From contig JAFZRU010000014.1 of NCBI GenBank assembly GCA_017619755.1, forward strand, positions 1 to 64,000: a stretch of 64,000 nucleotides of DNA. The letters run 5' to 3'. The notes below the pieces were generated by a model, which was not told the DNA's origin, did no database searches, and was given only the letters and a program-made list of their open reading frames with translations. Below, in pieces: positions 1 to 7,814 of the stretch (position 1 is its first letter; the number at the start of each line of letters is the position of its first letter). Source of the DNA: Prevotella sp. (lineage in GTDB: Bacteria; Bacteroidota; Bacteroidia; Bacteroidales; Bacteroidaceae). The position numbers were made by a program, and so were the translations under genes.

Positions 1-2874
1 GGATTGAACGCTGATCGTGGTAGTAGTGGAGTCGTTGTCGTAGCCCATGGAGGTGATGGAATAGGTCAGCGCGGGAACGTAATGGGTGGAGTTCCAGTCC
101 CAAATGCCGGATTGAGTGGTCACCCCCGTGAGGTTGTCACGTACCGCCATGTCACTGAACCCCAGCAAGCCCTTGCCCTGGAGATGGGCCTTGAGGCCGG
201 CGTATCTGTAGGAAGATGTGTGCGTTCCCGTGAGGCCGTCGTTCCTCGTCACCGTACTGACAAGCGTCAGAGGGAGGTGGACGTAGGCGAGAGGGAATAT
301 GCTGTCATAGACCTGCGTGTATAGGCCGGGGTCGGAAGATACGTTGTAGGTGAAGCTGGTGGCCGCCCCGAGGGCGTCCGTCGCCGCAGTCATCTTGCCG
401 GAGGAGGGTGTGAATCCCGAGGCGTGATAGACGCGTATGTGGCAGCCGTCGCTGTTGGCCGTCGTGTTGGTGTACCAGTCCGAGCCGTTGTTCGCCAACT
501 CCGGCCAGCCGTCGCCGTCGAAGTCGGCCAGCATCACATTCTGCGACCCGGCCTCGTCGATGAGGTGGTATGACCTGACGCGGCGCACCTCGGAAAGGGT
601 GGAGCCGTTGGAAACAAGCCATGCAGTGACCGTGTGCGTGAATTCGTCGGTGTTCTGCAGGCCTCCGTGATAGTCGAAGCATGCCTTGGATATGACAAGG
701 TCGGTGACCCCGTCGCGGTCGATGTCCATGGGCGTGAGGGTGAAGCGGCGGTTGTCCCTTCCCGTGACTTGGTCGTAGATGTCGTAGGTGATGGCGGTGG
801 AGATGGAGAAGGTGCCGTCGCCGTTGTTGATGGCGAAGCAATAGTCCGGGCTGTTGTCGTCCACATACACGAAGTCCGCAAGGCCGTCGCCGTTGAAGTC
901 GCCCTGCTCCACACGCCACATGTCGCCGAAGTTGCTGCCTGTTGTGGAATTGGCGTTGGAGAAAATGGCTGAGGCTGTGCTGCCGCTATTGTTGTAAAAG
1001 ACCTTGTAGCCTCCATCATACAGTGCTATAATGTCAGGTAGGCCGTCGCAGTTGAAGTCGCCGACGAAGAGGCGCTTCGGGTCTTGCGGCAAGGTGAGGG
1101 AGATGTTCACGGGATTGTGTGTGCCCGAGGGCAGACAGAACAATATGTCAAGATGGTAATAACCTTGGGCTTTTTTAGCCTCCAAACATGCGAAATCGTC
1201 AAGTCCGTTACCGTCAAGGTCCCCGGAGATGAAAGGTGGCATCTCCTCAGCCGCCACCATGGGAATTACAAAATCCTGATAAGCAGAACAGCTATTCCTG
1301 AGGTCTTTTCCCTTAAAACATCTGAGGCGCAGGAAAGGAGGGAGGTCTGGCGGATCCATATAACACGGGAAGACGAGATCACTCAAACCATCGCCGTCGA
1401 TGTCCGCTATTGTATTGATGACATTTAGAAACCTCCAATTGTCAAAGTCATAATAGTATCCGAGTTCGAACCTCGAGTCGGGTATAAAGTTCACATCGCC
1501 GTTAGCATCCCTCACGGAAAGGTGAACATAGGCATAGGTGTGAAGTTCCGAATTACCATATGGAGAAGTGTATTCATTGCAGTTGGATATCCTCACGATG
1601 TCGGCTATGCCGTCCCCATTGATGTCAGTGGCAAGAAGGAGTGAGTCCTGTTTCACGACCATGGAGTAGGGGTCGTCAGTGCTGACGTTCAAGACCTCCG
1701 CCGTCCGGGGTGTTCCCGCCAGCAGAATCCAGTCCAACGTGACGGGGTTCATCTCCTCTCCGGCCCCGTTTTTGCACGTGATGGACGACAAACGTTCATA
1801 TTTAATGGTGGTGCTGTCGGAGAGGGGAGCGTAATCGAGCACGTATTCACGGTAAACGGAGTTTCCCGTCATCGTCCGAACCCGATCCAGACATTTTCGC
1901 ACACTCCCCTGCACGCCGCCAATCACGAACGTGCGTATCGCGCTGTCATGAATGGTAGCATAGGAGAATCTAATCTGGTTGTTGGCACCATTCCCCGTAT
2001 GTGTATTCTTACCATACGTGATGGCTTCGGGATAGACGGTTAGGTTGTCGTGCATGTAGGAATACTCCACATAGTTGCCGTTCGGGTCTTCTTGACGGCT
2101 GATATACCAGGAATGGCACCGCAAAACATAGTCGCCATCGACAAATGCGAGGCGGGAGTCGTACGTGGAGCCGTAGAGTGAGACCCTGCCGTCGGGCGTG
2201 GACACCTCGAAAGAAAGCGGCCCTGTGTACGAATTGGACGAGGTGACCTTGACCTTTGTGAAGGGGTCCCCTTCCTGCACATAGACGGCACCTAACGTAC
2301 CCTCCGTCCCTGACGAGAGCAGCAGACGGCGGCCGTCAAGGAAGAGGGCGTCGCCGGAGTCGTGTTTCATGCCGCGCACCGTTCCGTCATGGTACAGGGT
2401 CTTCGTGCCACGGGTGATGGAACTGATGCCGGTCACATTCATCCCCCACCCGGCGTTGCCTACACCCGACTGGCTGGAATAGGCCAAGCCCACTTCCGGG
2501 GTCATTCCGCCGACTCCCGGCGGTGTGTCGAACGTAATGCTCCAAACAGCCGCTCCCATGGGGGAAACGGTGGCATTCGTGATGGGCGTTCCTACCTTGC
2601 AGGTGTTTCCCGACCTCGAAGGATTTGTGTCGGGATTTTTGGATTTGCTTGTGTCATTCGCTTCGGAAAGGGCATTTGGTGGGATGAAGTTGTCCGCATT
2701 ATCCGGAATGTCAGGGATGCTATCTTCGATGACTATGGGGTCGAACAGTGGTGTGATGGTTCGCAAACTGTCCGAATTTGCATTGGAGCAAATGGCTTGT
2801 GCCGTGTCTGGAAAAAGAGAGACTAACCATATAACAACCAAGCACCTTGTCGTTTGTCGTATTATCTTTTTCAT
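1..2874 (-). CDS. SpvB/TcdB-like FG-GAP repeat exported protein, 3' end off the window
   Basis: The frame is open without a stop from the ATG at 2874 to base 1, giving 958 codons; the end lies beyond the window. The first 25 or so residues form a Sec signal peptide ending in AQA. Near residue 100 the protein resembles the N-terminal domain of SpvB and Tc-toxin B subunits (motifs SPMGAAVWSITF and GNAGWGMNVTGISSITRG). From about residue 410 to 790 come at least seven FG-GAP/VCBS-type calcium loops such as ADINGDGIADIV, GDFNCDGLPDII and GDFNGDGLADFV, a beta-propeller signature. The visible end (FTYNVSSDP onward) looks like the start of a TcdB-mid/RHS shell. Members of this family usually end in RHS repeats with a variable toxin tip, which cannot be seen here. 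The start lies 23 bases after the T9SS-tailed gene at 2898, so the two are probably co-transcribed. Function as a toxin or contact-dependent effector is inferred. Confidence 0.8.
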   Translation of the reverse strand, partial: MKKIIRQTTRCLVVIWLVSLFPDTAQAICSNANSDSLRTITPLFDPIVIEDSIPDIPDNADNFIPPNALSEANDTSKSKNPDTNPSRSGNTCKVGTPITNATVSPMGAAVWSITFDTPPGVGGMTPEVGLAYSSQSGVGNAGWGMNVTGISSITRGTKTLYHDGTVRGMKHDSGDALFLDGRRLLLSSGTEGTLGAVYVQEGDPFTKVKVTSSNSYTGPLSFEVSTPDGRVSLYGSTYDSRLAFVDGDYVLRCHSWYISRQEDPNGNYVEYSYMHDNLTVYPEAITYGKNTHTGNGANNQIRFSYATIHDSAIRTFVIGGVQGSVRKCLDRVRTMTGNSVYREYVLDYAPLSDSTTIKYERLSSITCKNGAGEEMNPVTLDWILLAGTPRTAEVLNVSTDDPYSMVVKQDSLLLATDINGDGIADIVRISNCNEYTSPYGNSELHTYAYVHLSVRDANGDVNFIPDSRFELGYYYDFDNWRFLNVINTIADIDGDGLSDLVFPCYMDPPDLPPFLRLRCFKGKDLRNSCSAYQDFVIPMVAAEEMPPFISGDLDGNGLDDFACLEAKKAQGYYHLDILFCLPSGTHNPVNISLTLPQDPKRLFVGDFNCDGLPDIIALYDGGYKVFYNNSGSTASAIFSNANSTTGSNFGDMWRVEQGDFNGDGLADFVYVDDNSPDYCFAINNGDGTFSISTAITYDIYDQVTGRDNRRFTLTPMDIDRDGVTDLVISKACFDYHGGLQNTDEFTHTVTAWLVSNGSTLSEVRRVRSYHLIDEAGSQNVMLADFDGDGWPELANNGSDWYTNTTANSDGCHIRVYHASGFTPSSGKMTAATDALGAATSFTYNVSSDPGLYTQVYDSIFPLAYVHLPLTLVSTVTRNDGLTGTHTSSYRYAGLKAHLQGKGLLGFSDMAVRDNLTGVTTQSGIWDWNSTHYVPALTYSITSMGYDNDSTTTTISVQS

Positions 2875-2897
2875 AGCATTTTGAAATAAGTTTTGAG

Positions 2898-3335
2898 TCA
2901 TTCTTTTGTGATTACCCTGGAGAATTGGCGCTTGCCGATGGTGAGTTTCACGACGTACACGCCAGCTTGCAAGGAAGACATGTTGATGTTGGATACGGGA
3001 TTGTCGGTGGGTGCCAGGCTGGCGACAAGCTGCCCCGATGTCGTGTATATGCTTGCGGCGTATTTCTCGCTCTTTTCAAGTTTTTTCACCATCAGGCGGA
3101 CATGGCCGCCAGGTTGAATGGCGATGTCGAAAGAGGCTTCCAAGCCGCCCTGATTGCCGTTGGGGTTCCGACCCGGAGCCTGTTGTACAGGAACACCCAT
3201 GGCGACGCGGTTGCCCGCCGCGTCGTATGTGAATGTTCGCGCATTTTGCGCAGATGAGGGCAGTGACACGGATGCCAGGGTGGCGCATAACACCAAGCAT
3301 GGCAGAATGCTTTTTGTCTGAAAAGGATGTCTCAT
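2898..3335 (-). CDS. Small secreted protein with YD motif and T9SS C-terminal sorting domain
   Basis: The product has 145 residues. It begins with a signal peptide (hydrophobic stretch PCLVLCATLASVSLP, cleavage near SAQ). Directly after it comes one RHS/YD-type motif, RTFTYDAAGNRVAMG. A Gly/Asn/Pro-rich linker follows. The last 70 or so residues match the T9SS type A sorting domain pattern: IYTTSGQLVASL, then LQAGVYVVKL and a basic end VITKE. Such tails direct outer-membrane export and surface anchoring. It sits immediately upstream of the SpvB-like gene on the same strand. The YD motif suggests it belongs with that RHS-type protein, as a leader, cap or surface partner. There is almost no room for another domain, so it is probably complete rather than a fragment, but a degraded remnant of a larger RHS protein cannot be excluded. 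Confidence 0.7.
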   Translation of the reverse strand: MRHPFQTKSILPCLVLCATLASVSLPSSAQNARTFTYDAAGNRVAMGVPVQQAPGRNPNGNQGGLEASFDIAIQPGGHVRLMVKKLEKSEKYAASIYTTSGQLVASLAPTDNPVSNINMSSLQAGVYVVKLTIGKRQFSRVITKE

Positions 3336-3360
3336 ATTGATTCCAGTTTTAATAATGTTT

Positions 3361-3430
3361 GTTTTTAGCCGCGCCCATTGGCATCCCGCGCCGGGCGGGT
3401 CGCGCCCAAAGGCTGCTCCACCCGGACGGG
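3361..3430. other. GC-rich spacer with inverted repeats
   Basis: The gap between the DUF3244-like gene and the T9SS-tailed gene holds a very GC-rich patch within an AT-rich spacer. It contains repeated and inverted GGGCGCG / CGCGCCC words (for example CCGCGCCGGGCGGG near 3389). It can fold and could end or attenuate transcription coming from the DUF3244-like gene. No clear promoter was seen for the genes to its left. Confidence 0.35.
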
Positions 3431-3454
3431 GATGCTCATATTTGGGATAGTAAG

Positions 3455-3814
3455 TTAAAGAGTGACGAATGCGCCATAGGTTGTAGTATTGACGGTCAGG
3501 AGTAGTTCGAAAGTGCCAGAAAAACTTTCAGGGAAAGTGACGGTACCATCAGAAGCAACAATGTCGGAATATACCACCACATTATTTAATAAGAGGGTGA
3601 CAGTACAACCTACAAACGATTCTCCGAAATAGAAGGTGCTACCATTTTGATAAACATTAATGGTCGTTGGGGATTTACCCGGGCCCTCATGGCCACCAAT
3701 AGGATTGTCGAATTTCTCAGACATCACGATTGGGTCATCGTAAGCCATAACATCTGCTTTTATCAGATTAAGAAAAGCAAATGCGAATGCAAAAATAAAA
3801 AATAATTTCTTCAT
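3455..3814 (-). CDS. DUF3244-like small secreted protein
   Basis: The product has 119 residues, with a signal peptide of about 20 (MKKLFFIFAFAFAFLNLIKA). The mature part is predicted to be all beta: a Gly-rich segment, then INVYQNGSTFYFGESFVGCTVTLL, and a closing strand TYGAFVTL. This layout (short N-terminal tail, then a single Ig-like sandwich ending in YGxF) resembles the DUF3244 family of small exported Bacteroidales proteins, whose function is unknown. A well-formed promoter lies just upstream. The gene is followed on the same strand by the T9SS-tailed and SpvB-like genes. It is preceded by the membrane TPR regulator, which may control it; that link is inferred from position only. Confidence 0.6.
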   Translation of the reverse strand: MKKLFFIFAFAFAFLNLIKADVMAYDDPIVMSEKFDNPIGGHEGPGKSPTTINVYQNGSTFYFGESFVGCTVTLLLNNVVVYSDIVASDGTVTFPESFSGTFELLLTVNTTTYGAFVTL

Positions 3815-3839
3815 AATTATGTTGGTTTAAGTTTCGCAA

Positions 3840-3871
3840 CAAAATTATGAATTTAAGCAGTATGAACCAAA
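3840..3871 (-). promoter_or_regulatory. Bacteroidota-type promoter for the DUF3244-like gene
   Basis: Read on the minus strand: TTTG (3871-3868), 20 bases, TAATTTTG (3847-3840). This matches the -33/-7 consensus of the phylum's primary sigma factor. The predicted start point lies about 20 bases before the ATG at 3814. Confidence 0.7.
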
Positions 3872-3935
3872 AAAACAGGATGAAATGAGTACATCAATAG
3901 TACACATTTTGCACAAAATACTAATAATCAATATT

Positions 3936-5696
3936 TTATGTATTTGCAAGATTTGCCAATAATGTTTTGGCGTCCTTGTTTCCAAATAACTTATAATTGG
4001 CAGAAGCCTTGATATTGGAGACTCTTTGCTTGGAGGTGTCGAGAAGAACGGTAAGCTCGCCAGAAGAGAAATGAAGCATTGTCAGCAAACAAACATGTAT
4101 TTCCTGTTGACTGAGTTTTTCGGAAAAAACGATTCTTCCATAGAGTGAAGGGTTGGTGCATTCCATCGTTTCCATCAGCAATTTCCAGTCCTTTTGACTT
4201 GGCAACGTTGGAGGTATGTGTGGAATGGCCATCTCCTTGAACTTTTTCACGATATCACTTTTACCTATGACAATTTTTCTAATGTCAGGAGAAAGACCAT
4301 CATGGAGTTCTTTCATCCTGTCCAACTGGGATTTCAATTGGTTAATTTCATTCTCCTTGTTTCTCAAGGCTGCATCCTTGTCCGTTTTAATACTTTCAGC
4401 CTCATCGCAGGCTTGCAGGTATTTCGACATAAGGTTGGTATAGGAAATACCAAGTTCTTCTATCTTTTCCTTCTGCTTCCTCTTGTAGAGAACAAAAAGA
4501 TACGTGGAAACCGCAATGATGAGAATAAAAAGGATAAGCAACAGCCTCGACATCCATTTCGACTTCTCGGCCTTGACAGCCATTTTTTCCGATTCTTTTT
4601 GAAAACGATTGTATTTGTTATAGGCGGCAGCTTGTGCCACGGCATCGGCTTGGTTTTCGATTAACAAATCATCGACACTCTTCTCATATAGTGCGACATA
4701 TTTCGAGATGGAGTCTTTATTGTTTTTGTTTCGGTAGAGTGACAGCATCCCTTTGTTCGCCTGAAAATCATGGTTGAGATGGGCTGCCTGCAATTTCCTG
4801 AGATAAAGTTCAGCGGAATCATTCTTATTTGTCCCCAGATAATAAAGCCCCTTGCTATAATAATATAATTCCCTGCCTTTTTTGATGTTGCCCAACGAGT
4901 CGAACAGACCTGATTCTCTTTCATACATCCTCATCATCTCCCTTGCCTTATCGTAATTGGAATTCAGCAGGTGTATGTAAATGGCAGAGGGGAAAACGCT
5001 TGCCGCCTTTTCAGGCATCCCGTGTTCCGCATATTCTCTATGACATTGTTCTGTAATACGTAAACATGAGACGGTGTCTCCCATGTCATAATAAGGACCA
5101 ATCATCAATTCCTTTCCATGGATGTGGTAGTACATATCTTCATTTTTCAGCGCAAAACGGCTGTACTGACCCCATGCTGCCAGTTCCTCGTTAGGCATGC
5201 ATTGTGAATGATAGACCATTGCCATCTGGCCATAGGTGAAGAAGAGAGTCCTGAAATCACATTCCAAAGAAGTAGTGTCTGCACAGGCAACCGCATCGAG
5301 AAAACACTGAAGGGCACGGGGGGCTTCGCCCATGTCGCTATAAGCACGCCCCAAGAGATAATGAACCGTCATCCGCTCATTGGGCGTACCATTTTTGTCA
5401 TAATATTCGGCAAGTATGAGCTGGAGGCTGTCGGAACGGAAGACGGTGTCGCACTTGTTTTGGGCCATGAGGCGCAGGAGCTGCCAGCGACGGAGGGTGG
5501 TTTGCGAGAAGCCTTGGGAGGAAGGTTCCAAAGAATCGAGCATGGCAAGGGCGGAGTCGGGGCGGTCGTTGATGATAGCCTGTGCCGTGTCAAGCACGGC
5601 ACGCTCTCGCCCATTGTCCGCACAGGCGGCGAGTAGGATGAATGTGACGAGGATGTAAAATGCTCTTTGCATATTGGCCATGCTGTCATTTCTCAT
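3936..5696 (-). CDS. Membrane TPR-containing regulator with C-terminal HTH-like region
   Basis: The product has 586 residues. The N-terminus is hydrophobic with a lipobox-like LLAAC (Cys about 25). A long helical region of TPR-like repeats follows (about residues 30-370, rich in YxxGxxYxxxG-type helices). A single membrane span lies near residue 390 (LLLILFILIIAVSTYLFVLY). Next is a cytoplasmic coiled coil (ENEINQLKSQLDRMKEL). The last 110 residues look like a LuxR-type helix-turn-helix (LDTSKQRVSNIKASANYKLF). This outside-sensor, membrane-span, inside-DNA-binding plan is common in Bacteroidales TPR regulators. It overlaps the end of the truncated AAA/PDDEXK gene by 11 bases, so it is probably read from that gene's promoter. 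Its likely target is the DUF3244-like gene next to it (inference). Confidence 0.65.
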   Translation of the reverse strand: MRNDSMANMQRAFYILVTFILLAACADNGRERAVLDTAQAIINDRPDSALAMLDSLEPSSQGFSQTTLRRWQLLRLMAQNKCDTVFRSDSLQLILAEYYDKNGTPNERMTVHYLLGRAYSDMGEAPRALQCFLDAVACADTTSLECDFRTLFFTYGQMAMVYHSQCMPNEELAAWGQYSRFALKNEDMYYHIHGKELMIGPYYDMGDTVSCLRITEQCHREYAEHGMPEKAASVFPSAIYIHLLNSNYDKAREMMRMYERESGLFDSLGNIKKGRELYYYSKGLYYLGTNKNDSAELYLRKLQAAHLNHDFQANKGMLSLYRNKNNKDSISKYVALYEKSVDDLLIENQADAVAQAAAYNKYNRFQKESEKMAVKAEKSKWMSRLLLILFILIIAVSTYLFVLYKRKQKEKIEELGISYTNLMSKYLQACDEAESIKTDKDAALRNKENEINQLKSQLDRMKELHDGLSPDIRKIVIGKSDIVKKFKEMAIPHIPPTLPSQKDWKLLMETMECTNPSLYGRIVFSEKLSQQEIHVCLLTMLHFSSGELTVLLDTSKQRVSNIKASANYKLFGNKDAKTLLANLANT

Positions 5697-6465
5697 GGTT
5701 ACAATGCATATCGCCCCACCTTTCTATGACGCACGAGTGGGTCTTTGTTTCCTTGTCGTAGTTGATGCCCACGAGGAGGAGATTGCCGGTGTATTGCGCC
5801 ACCTTGGCCGGATAGTTCTTCCGCTTGATTTGCGAGATGGCGGTGTCGGCGTCCTTGTCGTATTTCAACTCCACCACGAGGGCGGGGAAATCGACGTTTT
5901 TCCTCGGGATGAACACAAGGTCGGCGAAACCCCTACCAGACGCTAATTCCCTGTGGATGATGTAATCGTTTTTGGCGTAGTAATATGCGATGCTCTGCAC
6001 ACAGGCTATGGAATTTTCATTGTTGTAGGACAGGATGCTGGTCTCCTCGTCGTGTGCGATGTCGATGCCCCTTGCCACGGCCTCCGCGTCACCGTCGAGG
6101 GTGGCACGAAGGAGTTGCTTCGACTTGTTAATGGCATTCACCACATGCACCCATTTGTTGGATTTGACCGCATTCTCCATCACCTCGCTCACTTCGAGAT
6201 TAGGGATGAAGCACTCTTTCCGACTTCTGTCGTAGGAGAGATAACCTAAGTGTATAAGCATGGTGAGCACGTCATCGCGGCTGTGTATCTCTGCCAGGTC
6301 GTTGTTGAAACCCAAAGGGTCAACCTCGCAGCGTCCGCCAGCCAACATAGAGACAATGTTGTCCTTAAGCCCTTCATAATTCATGCTAATATAGCCGGCA
6401 ACGGCATATTCACTATTGCGGGCTCTGCGGAAGCCCTCGTTTCCGGTGTTGATGTAGATTCCCAT
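5686..6465 (-). CDS. AAA-ATPase-like/PDDEXK protein with the ATPase domain deleted in frame
   Basis: The product has 259 residues; relatives have roughly 510-600. The first 19 or so residues (MGIYINTGNEGFRRARNSE) match the usual family N-terminus. In full-length members this runs into the VDKT segment and the P-loop. Here the sequence jumps at about residue 20 to the region after the ATPase (YISMNYEGLKDNIVSMLAG). It then continues normally through DDVLTMLIHLGYLSYD to the C-terminal PDDEXK_9 nuclease-like fold. The nuclease motif is kept: GRGFADLVFIP, then ALVVELKYDKD with the ELK core. There is no Walker A or B. The frame is intact, a good promoter is present, and the gene overlaps the next one by 11 bases, so it may still be made. 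The parent family's role is unsettled (mobile or defence-like genes). Confidence 0.75.
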   Translation of the reverse strand: MGIYINTGNEGFRRARNSEYAVAGYISMNYEGLKDNIVSMLAGGRCEVDPLGFNNDLAEIHSRDDVLTMLIHLGYLSYDRSRKECFIPNLEVSEVMENAVKSNKWVHVVNAINKSKQLLRATLDGDAEAVARGIDIAHDEETSILSYNNENSIACVQSIAYYYAKNDYIIHRELASGRGFADLVFIPRKNVDFPALVVELKYDKDADTAISQIKRKNYPAKVAQYTGNLLLVGINYDKETKTHSCVIERWGDMHCNHEK

Positions 6466-6491
6466 AACGGTGATGGTTTGGTAAGGTGTTG

Positions 6492-6522
6492 CAAAGATAG
6501 TGCAAGGTGAGCGAAATGCAAA
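6492..6522 (-). promoter_or_regulatory. Promoter for the deleted AAA/PDDEXK gene
   Basis: On the minus strand: TTTG (6522-6519), 19 bases, TATCTTTG (6499-6492), then 26 bases to the ATG at 6465. The -33 box lies just outside the first copy of the 72-bp repeat. Confidence 0.65.
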
Positions 6523-6526
6523 ATAA

Positions 6527-6688
6527 AAGACGCAGTTTTTTATTTTGCATTTCCGAACCGCAGCCTATCTTGGGCGAAGCCAAAGATAACAAAAGCCGTG
6601 CAGAGTGCAAAAATATAAGACGCAGTTTTTTATTTTGCATTTCCGAACCGCAGCCTATCTTGGGCGAAGCCAAAGATAACAAAAGCCG
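6527..6688. repeat. Two identical 72-bp direct repeats, 90 bp apart
   Basis: Copy 1 is 6527-6598 and copy 2 is 6617-6688. They read identically base for base, beginning AAGACGCAGTTTTTT and ending AACAAAAGCCG. Each contains the near-palindromic CTATCTTGGGCGAAGCCAAAGATA. The 18-bp spacer between them resembles the bases before copy 1 (GAAATGCAAAATA against GAGTGCAAAAATAT), so the true unit is about 90 bp. A shorter related piece (CACCTATCTTCG) follows near 6697. It translates in one frame but has no start signals or protein features. It is probably a dispersed intergenic repeat. Confidence 0.85.
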
Positions 6689-6733
6689 AAGGCACCACCT
6701 ATCTTCGCACCAACAGAGTTGCAAATGCCGAGC

Positions 6734-6767
6734 GGAAAGCAAGCAAAAAACATTTTGCTTGCTTTCC
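6734..6767. terminator. Perfect 15-bp hairpin with 4-base loop
   Basis: GGAAAGCAAGCAAAA (6734-6748), loop AACA, TTTTGCTTGCTTTCC (6753-6767). The A/T-rich inner end could work as a bidirectional terminator. No gene reads into it directly, so it may instead be part of the surrounding repeat element. Confidence 0.5.
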
Positions 6768-6872
6768 CAAGCGGTTTGATAAAGTGACAGAAAGCTCATG
6801 TTTGTGATACGGAGGATAAAGCATAATCTTTTTTCCCAAAAAAAGATTGTCATTTCGATTTTTTTTATTAAT

Positions 6873-6905
6873 TTTGCCATGCCTGTCAGAGTTTTATTAA
6901 CTTTG
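6873..6905 (+). promoter_or_regulatory. Promoter for the small membrane protein gene
   Basis: TTTG (6873-6876), 21 bases, TAACTTTG (6898-6905). A second -7-like TAATTTTG overlaps at 6869-6876 with ATTG 19 bases upstream. Either would give a leader of about 110 bases before the chosen start. Confidence 0.6.
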
Positions 6906-7020
6906 AAATGCACCACCAAGGTTAAGTAAAGCTTCTAATTTGGCAAAACATAAAACAATTTATTGTTTTTCAGCAAATTATCAATTAAGTCAAATCAAGA
7001 TGGTGCATATTTCTAAAAAT

Positions 7021-7521
7021 ATGGACAATTACAATCAATCGGGTTACGGCTATGAACAATCAGATCGCACTGTGGTAGGCGACTTCCGTGAGAAAGAATT
7101 CATCGTGGTGAGCAATAGAGCAAAAAACACATTGGCTTCCATTTCAAAATGGGTTAAGTTCTTGGCTATTTTGGGCATAATAGGATGTGCTTTCCTCATT
7201 ATCGTAGGAATCGGGGCTATGTTATTTGGTGGCTTAATTGGTTCTAAACTTGGTGGAGGTGAAGTTGAAGCTGTTTTAGGTGCTTCTACTGGTTTGATAT
7301 ATATCATCCTTGGCATCATTTATATCTATCCTCTAATAAAAATGCTCAACTATGCCAACAAGATGAAAACTGCCATTATGTCAGACAGCCAAATAAAATA
7401 TGAACAAGCACTCGCCAATTTTAATACAGCCGTGAAATTTTGGGGAGTACTTGCCATCATTGGTTTGATAATATGGGGACTGATTCTCATCTTCACCATT
7501 TTAGGTTTTGCTCTGTTTTAA
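7021..7521 (+). CDS. Small four-helix membrane protein, DUF5362-like
   Basis: From the ATG at 7021 the product has 166 residues. In-frame starts at 7000 and 6940 would lengthen it; 7021 was chosen because it opens directly into the soluble Asn/Tyr/Gly-rich head (MDNYNQSGYGYEQSD) common in this type. After an amphipathic stretch (KNTLASISKWVKFLAIL) there are four hydrophobic segments, two Gly-rich. The last one ends the protein (LILIFTILGFALF). It resembles the DUF5362 family, whose role is unknown. It stands alone between its own promoter and a strong terminator. Base composition is lower in GC than most neighbours. Confidence 0.55.
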   Translation: MDNYNQSGYGYEQSDRTVVGDFREKEFIVVSNRAKNTLASISKWVKFLAILGIIGCAFLIIVGIGAMLFGGLIGSKLGGGEVEAVLGASTGLIYIILGIIYIYPLIKMLNYANKMKTAIMSDSQIKYEQALANFNTAVKFWGVLAIIGLIIWGLILIFTILGFALF

Positions 7522-7561
7522 ACAAGTCTTTCGTCAAAGCTACACCTTATTATTCTTCATA

Positions 7562-7608
7562 AATGCCACCATTGTACAAAATGGTGGCATTGTATCTATT
7601 TTTGATAC
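7562..7608 (+). terminator. Intrinsic terminator after the membrane protein gene
   Basis: AATGCCACCATT (7562-7573), loop GTACAA, AATGGTGGCATT (7580-7591): a perfect 12-bp stem. It is followed at once by a small GTATC/GATAC hairpin with TTTTT in the loop. Confidence 0.75.
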
Positions 7609-7706
7609 AGATGACCTAATGCGCTTGTTCAAACCCATTCTCAATTAAATAAAGTTAAAAAATGCAAGAAAAACCCTCTCTTGTGCTTATAATCAACTAT
7701 TTGTTG

Positions 7707-7714
7707 TAATTTTG
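7707..7714 (+). promoter_or_regulatory. Probable -7 box for the BspA-like gene
   Basis: TAATTTTG at 7707-7714, with only a weak -33 (CTTG near 7680-7683, 23 bases upstream). It would give a leader of about 95 bases. Confidence 0.4.
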
Positions 7715-7814
7715 AACCGTCGATTCTGATTATATTCGGGAGACAAGTTTTGTCATCCTATACCTCTTATGGATTGCTTTGGTATTTTTCTTTAACGACT
7801 TGCTTGAACGTGAT

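Larger units (their letters stand above)
6466..7020. other. 555-bp gene-free, repeat-rich spacer
   Basis: This divergent spacer holds the promoter for the AAA/PDDEXK remnant, the duplicated 72-bp repeat, a perfect 15-bp hairpin, and the promoter of the small membrane protein gene. Two open frames cross it (one on each strand), but both only reflect the repeats and have no credible start. Confidence 0.6.

Noticed and set aside
305-1428. Several short open frames on both strands in the first 1.4 kb suggested a frameshifted gene.
   Set aside because: Reading the minus strand in the frame of the ATG at 2874 gives one uninterrupted protein to base 1; the short frames are shadows.
6413-6919. Open frames on both strands through the 72-bp repeats, with a repeated peptide unit.
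   Set aside because: The repeated peptide only reflects the DNA duplication; there is no start context, and promoters lie inside.
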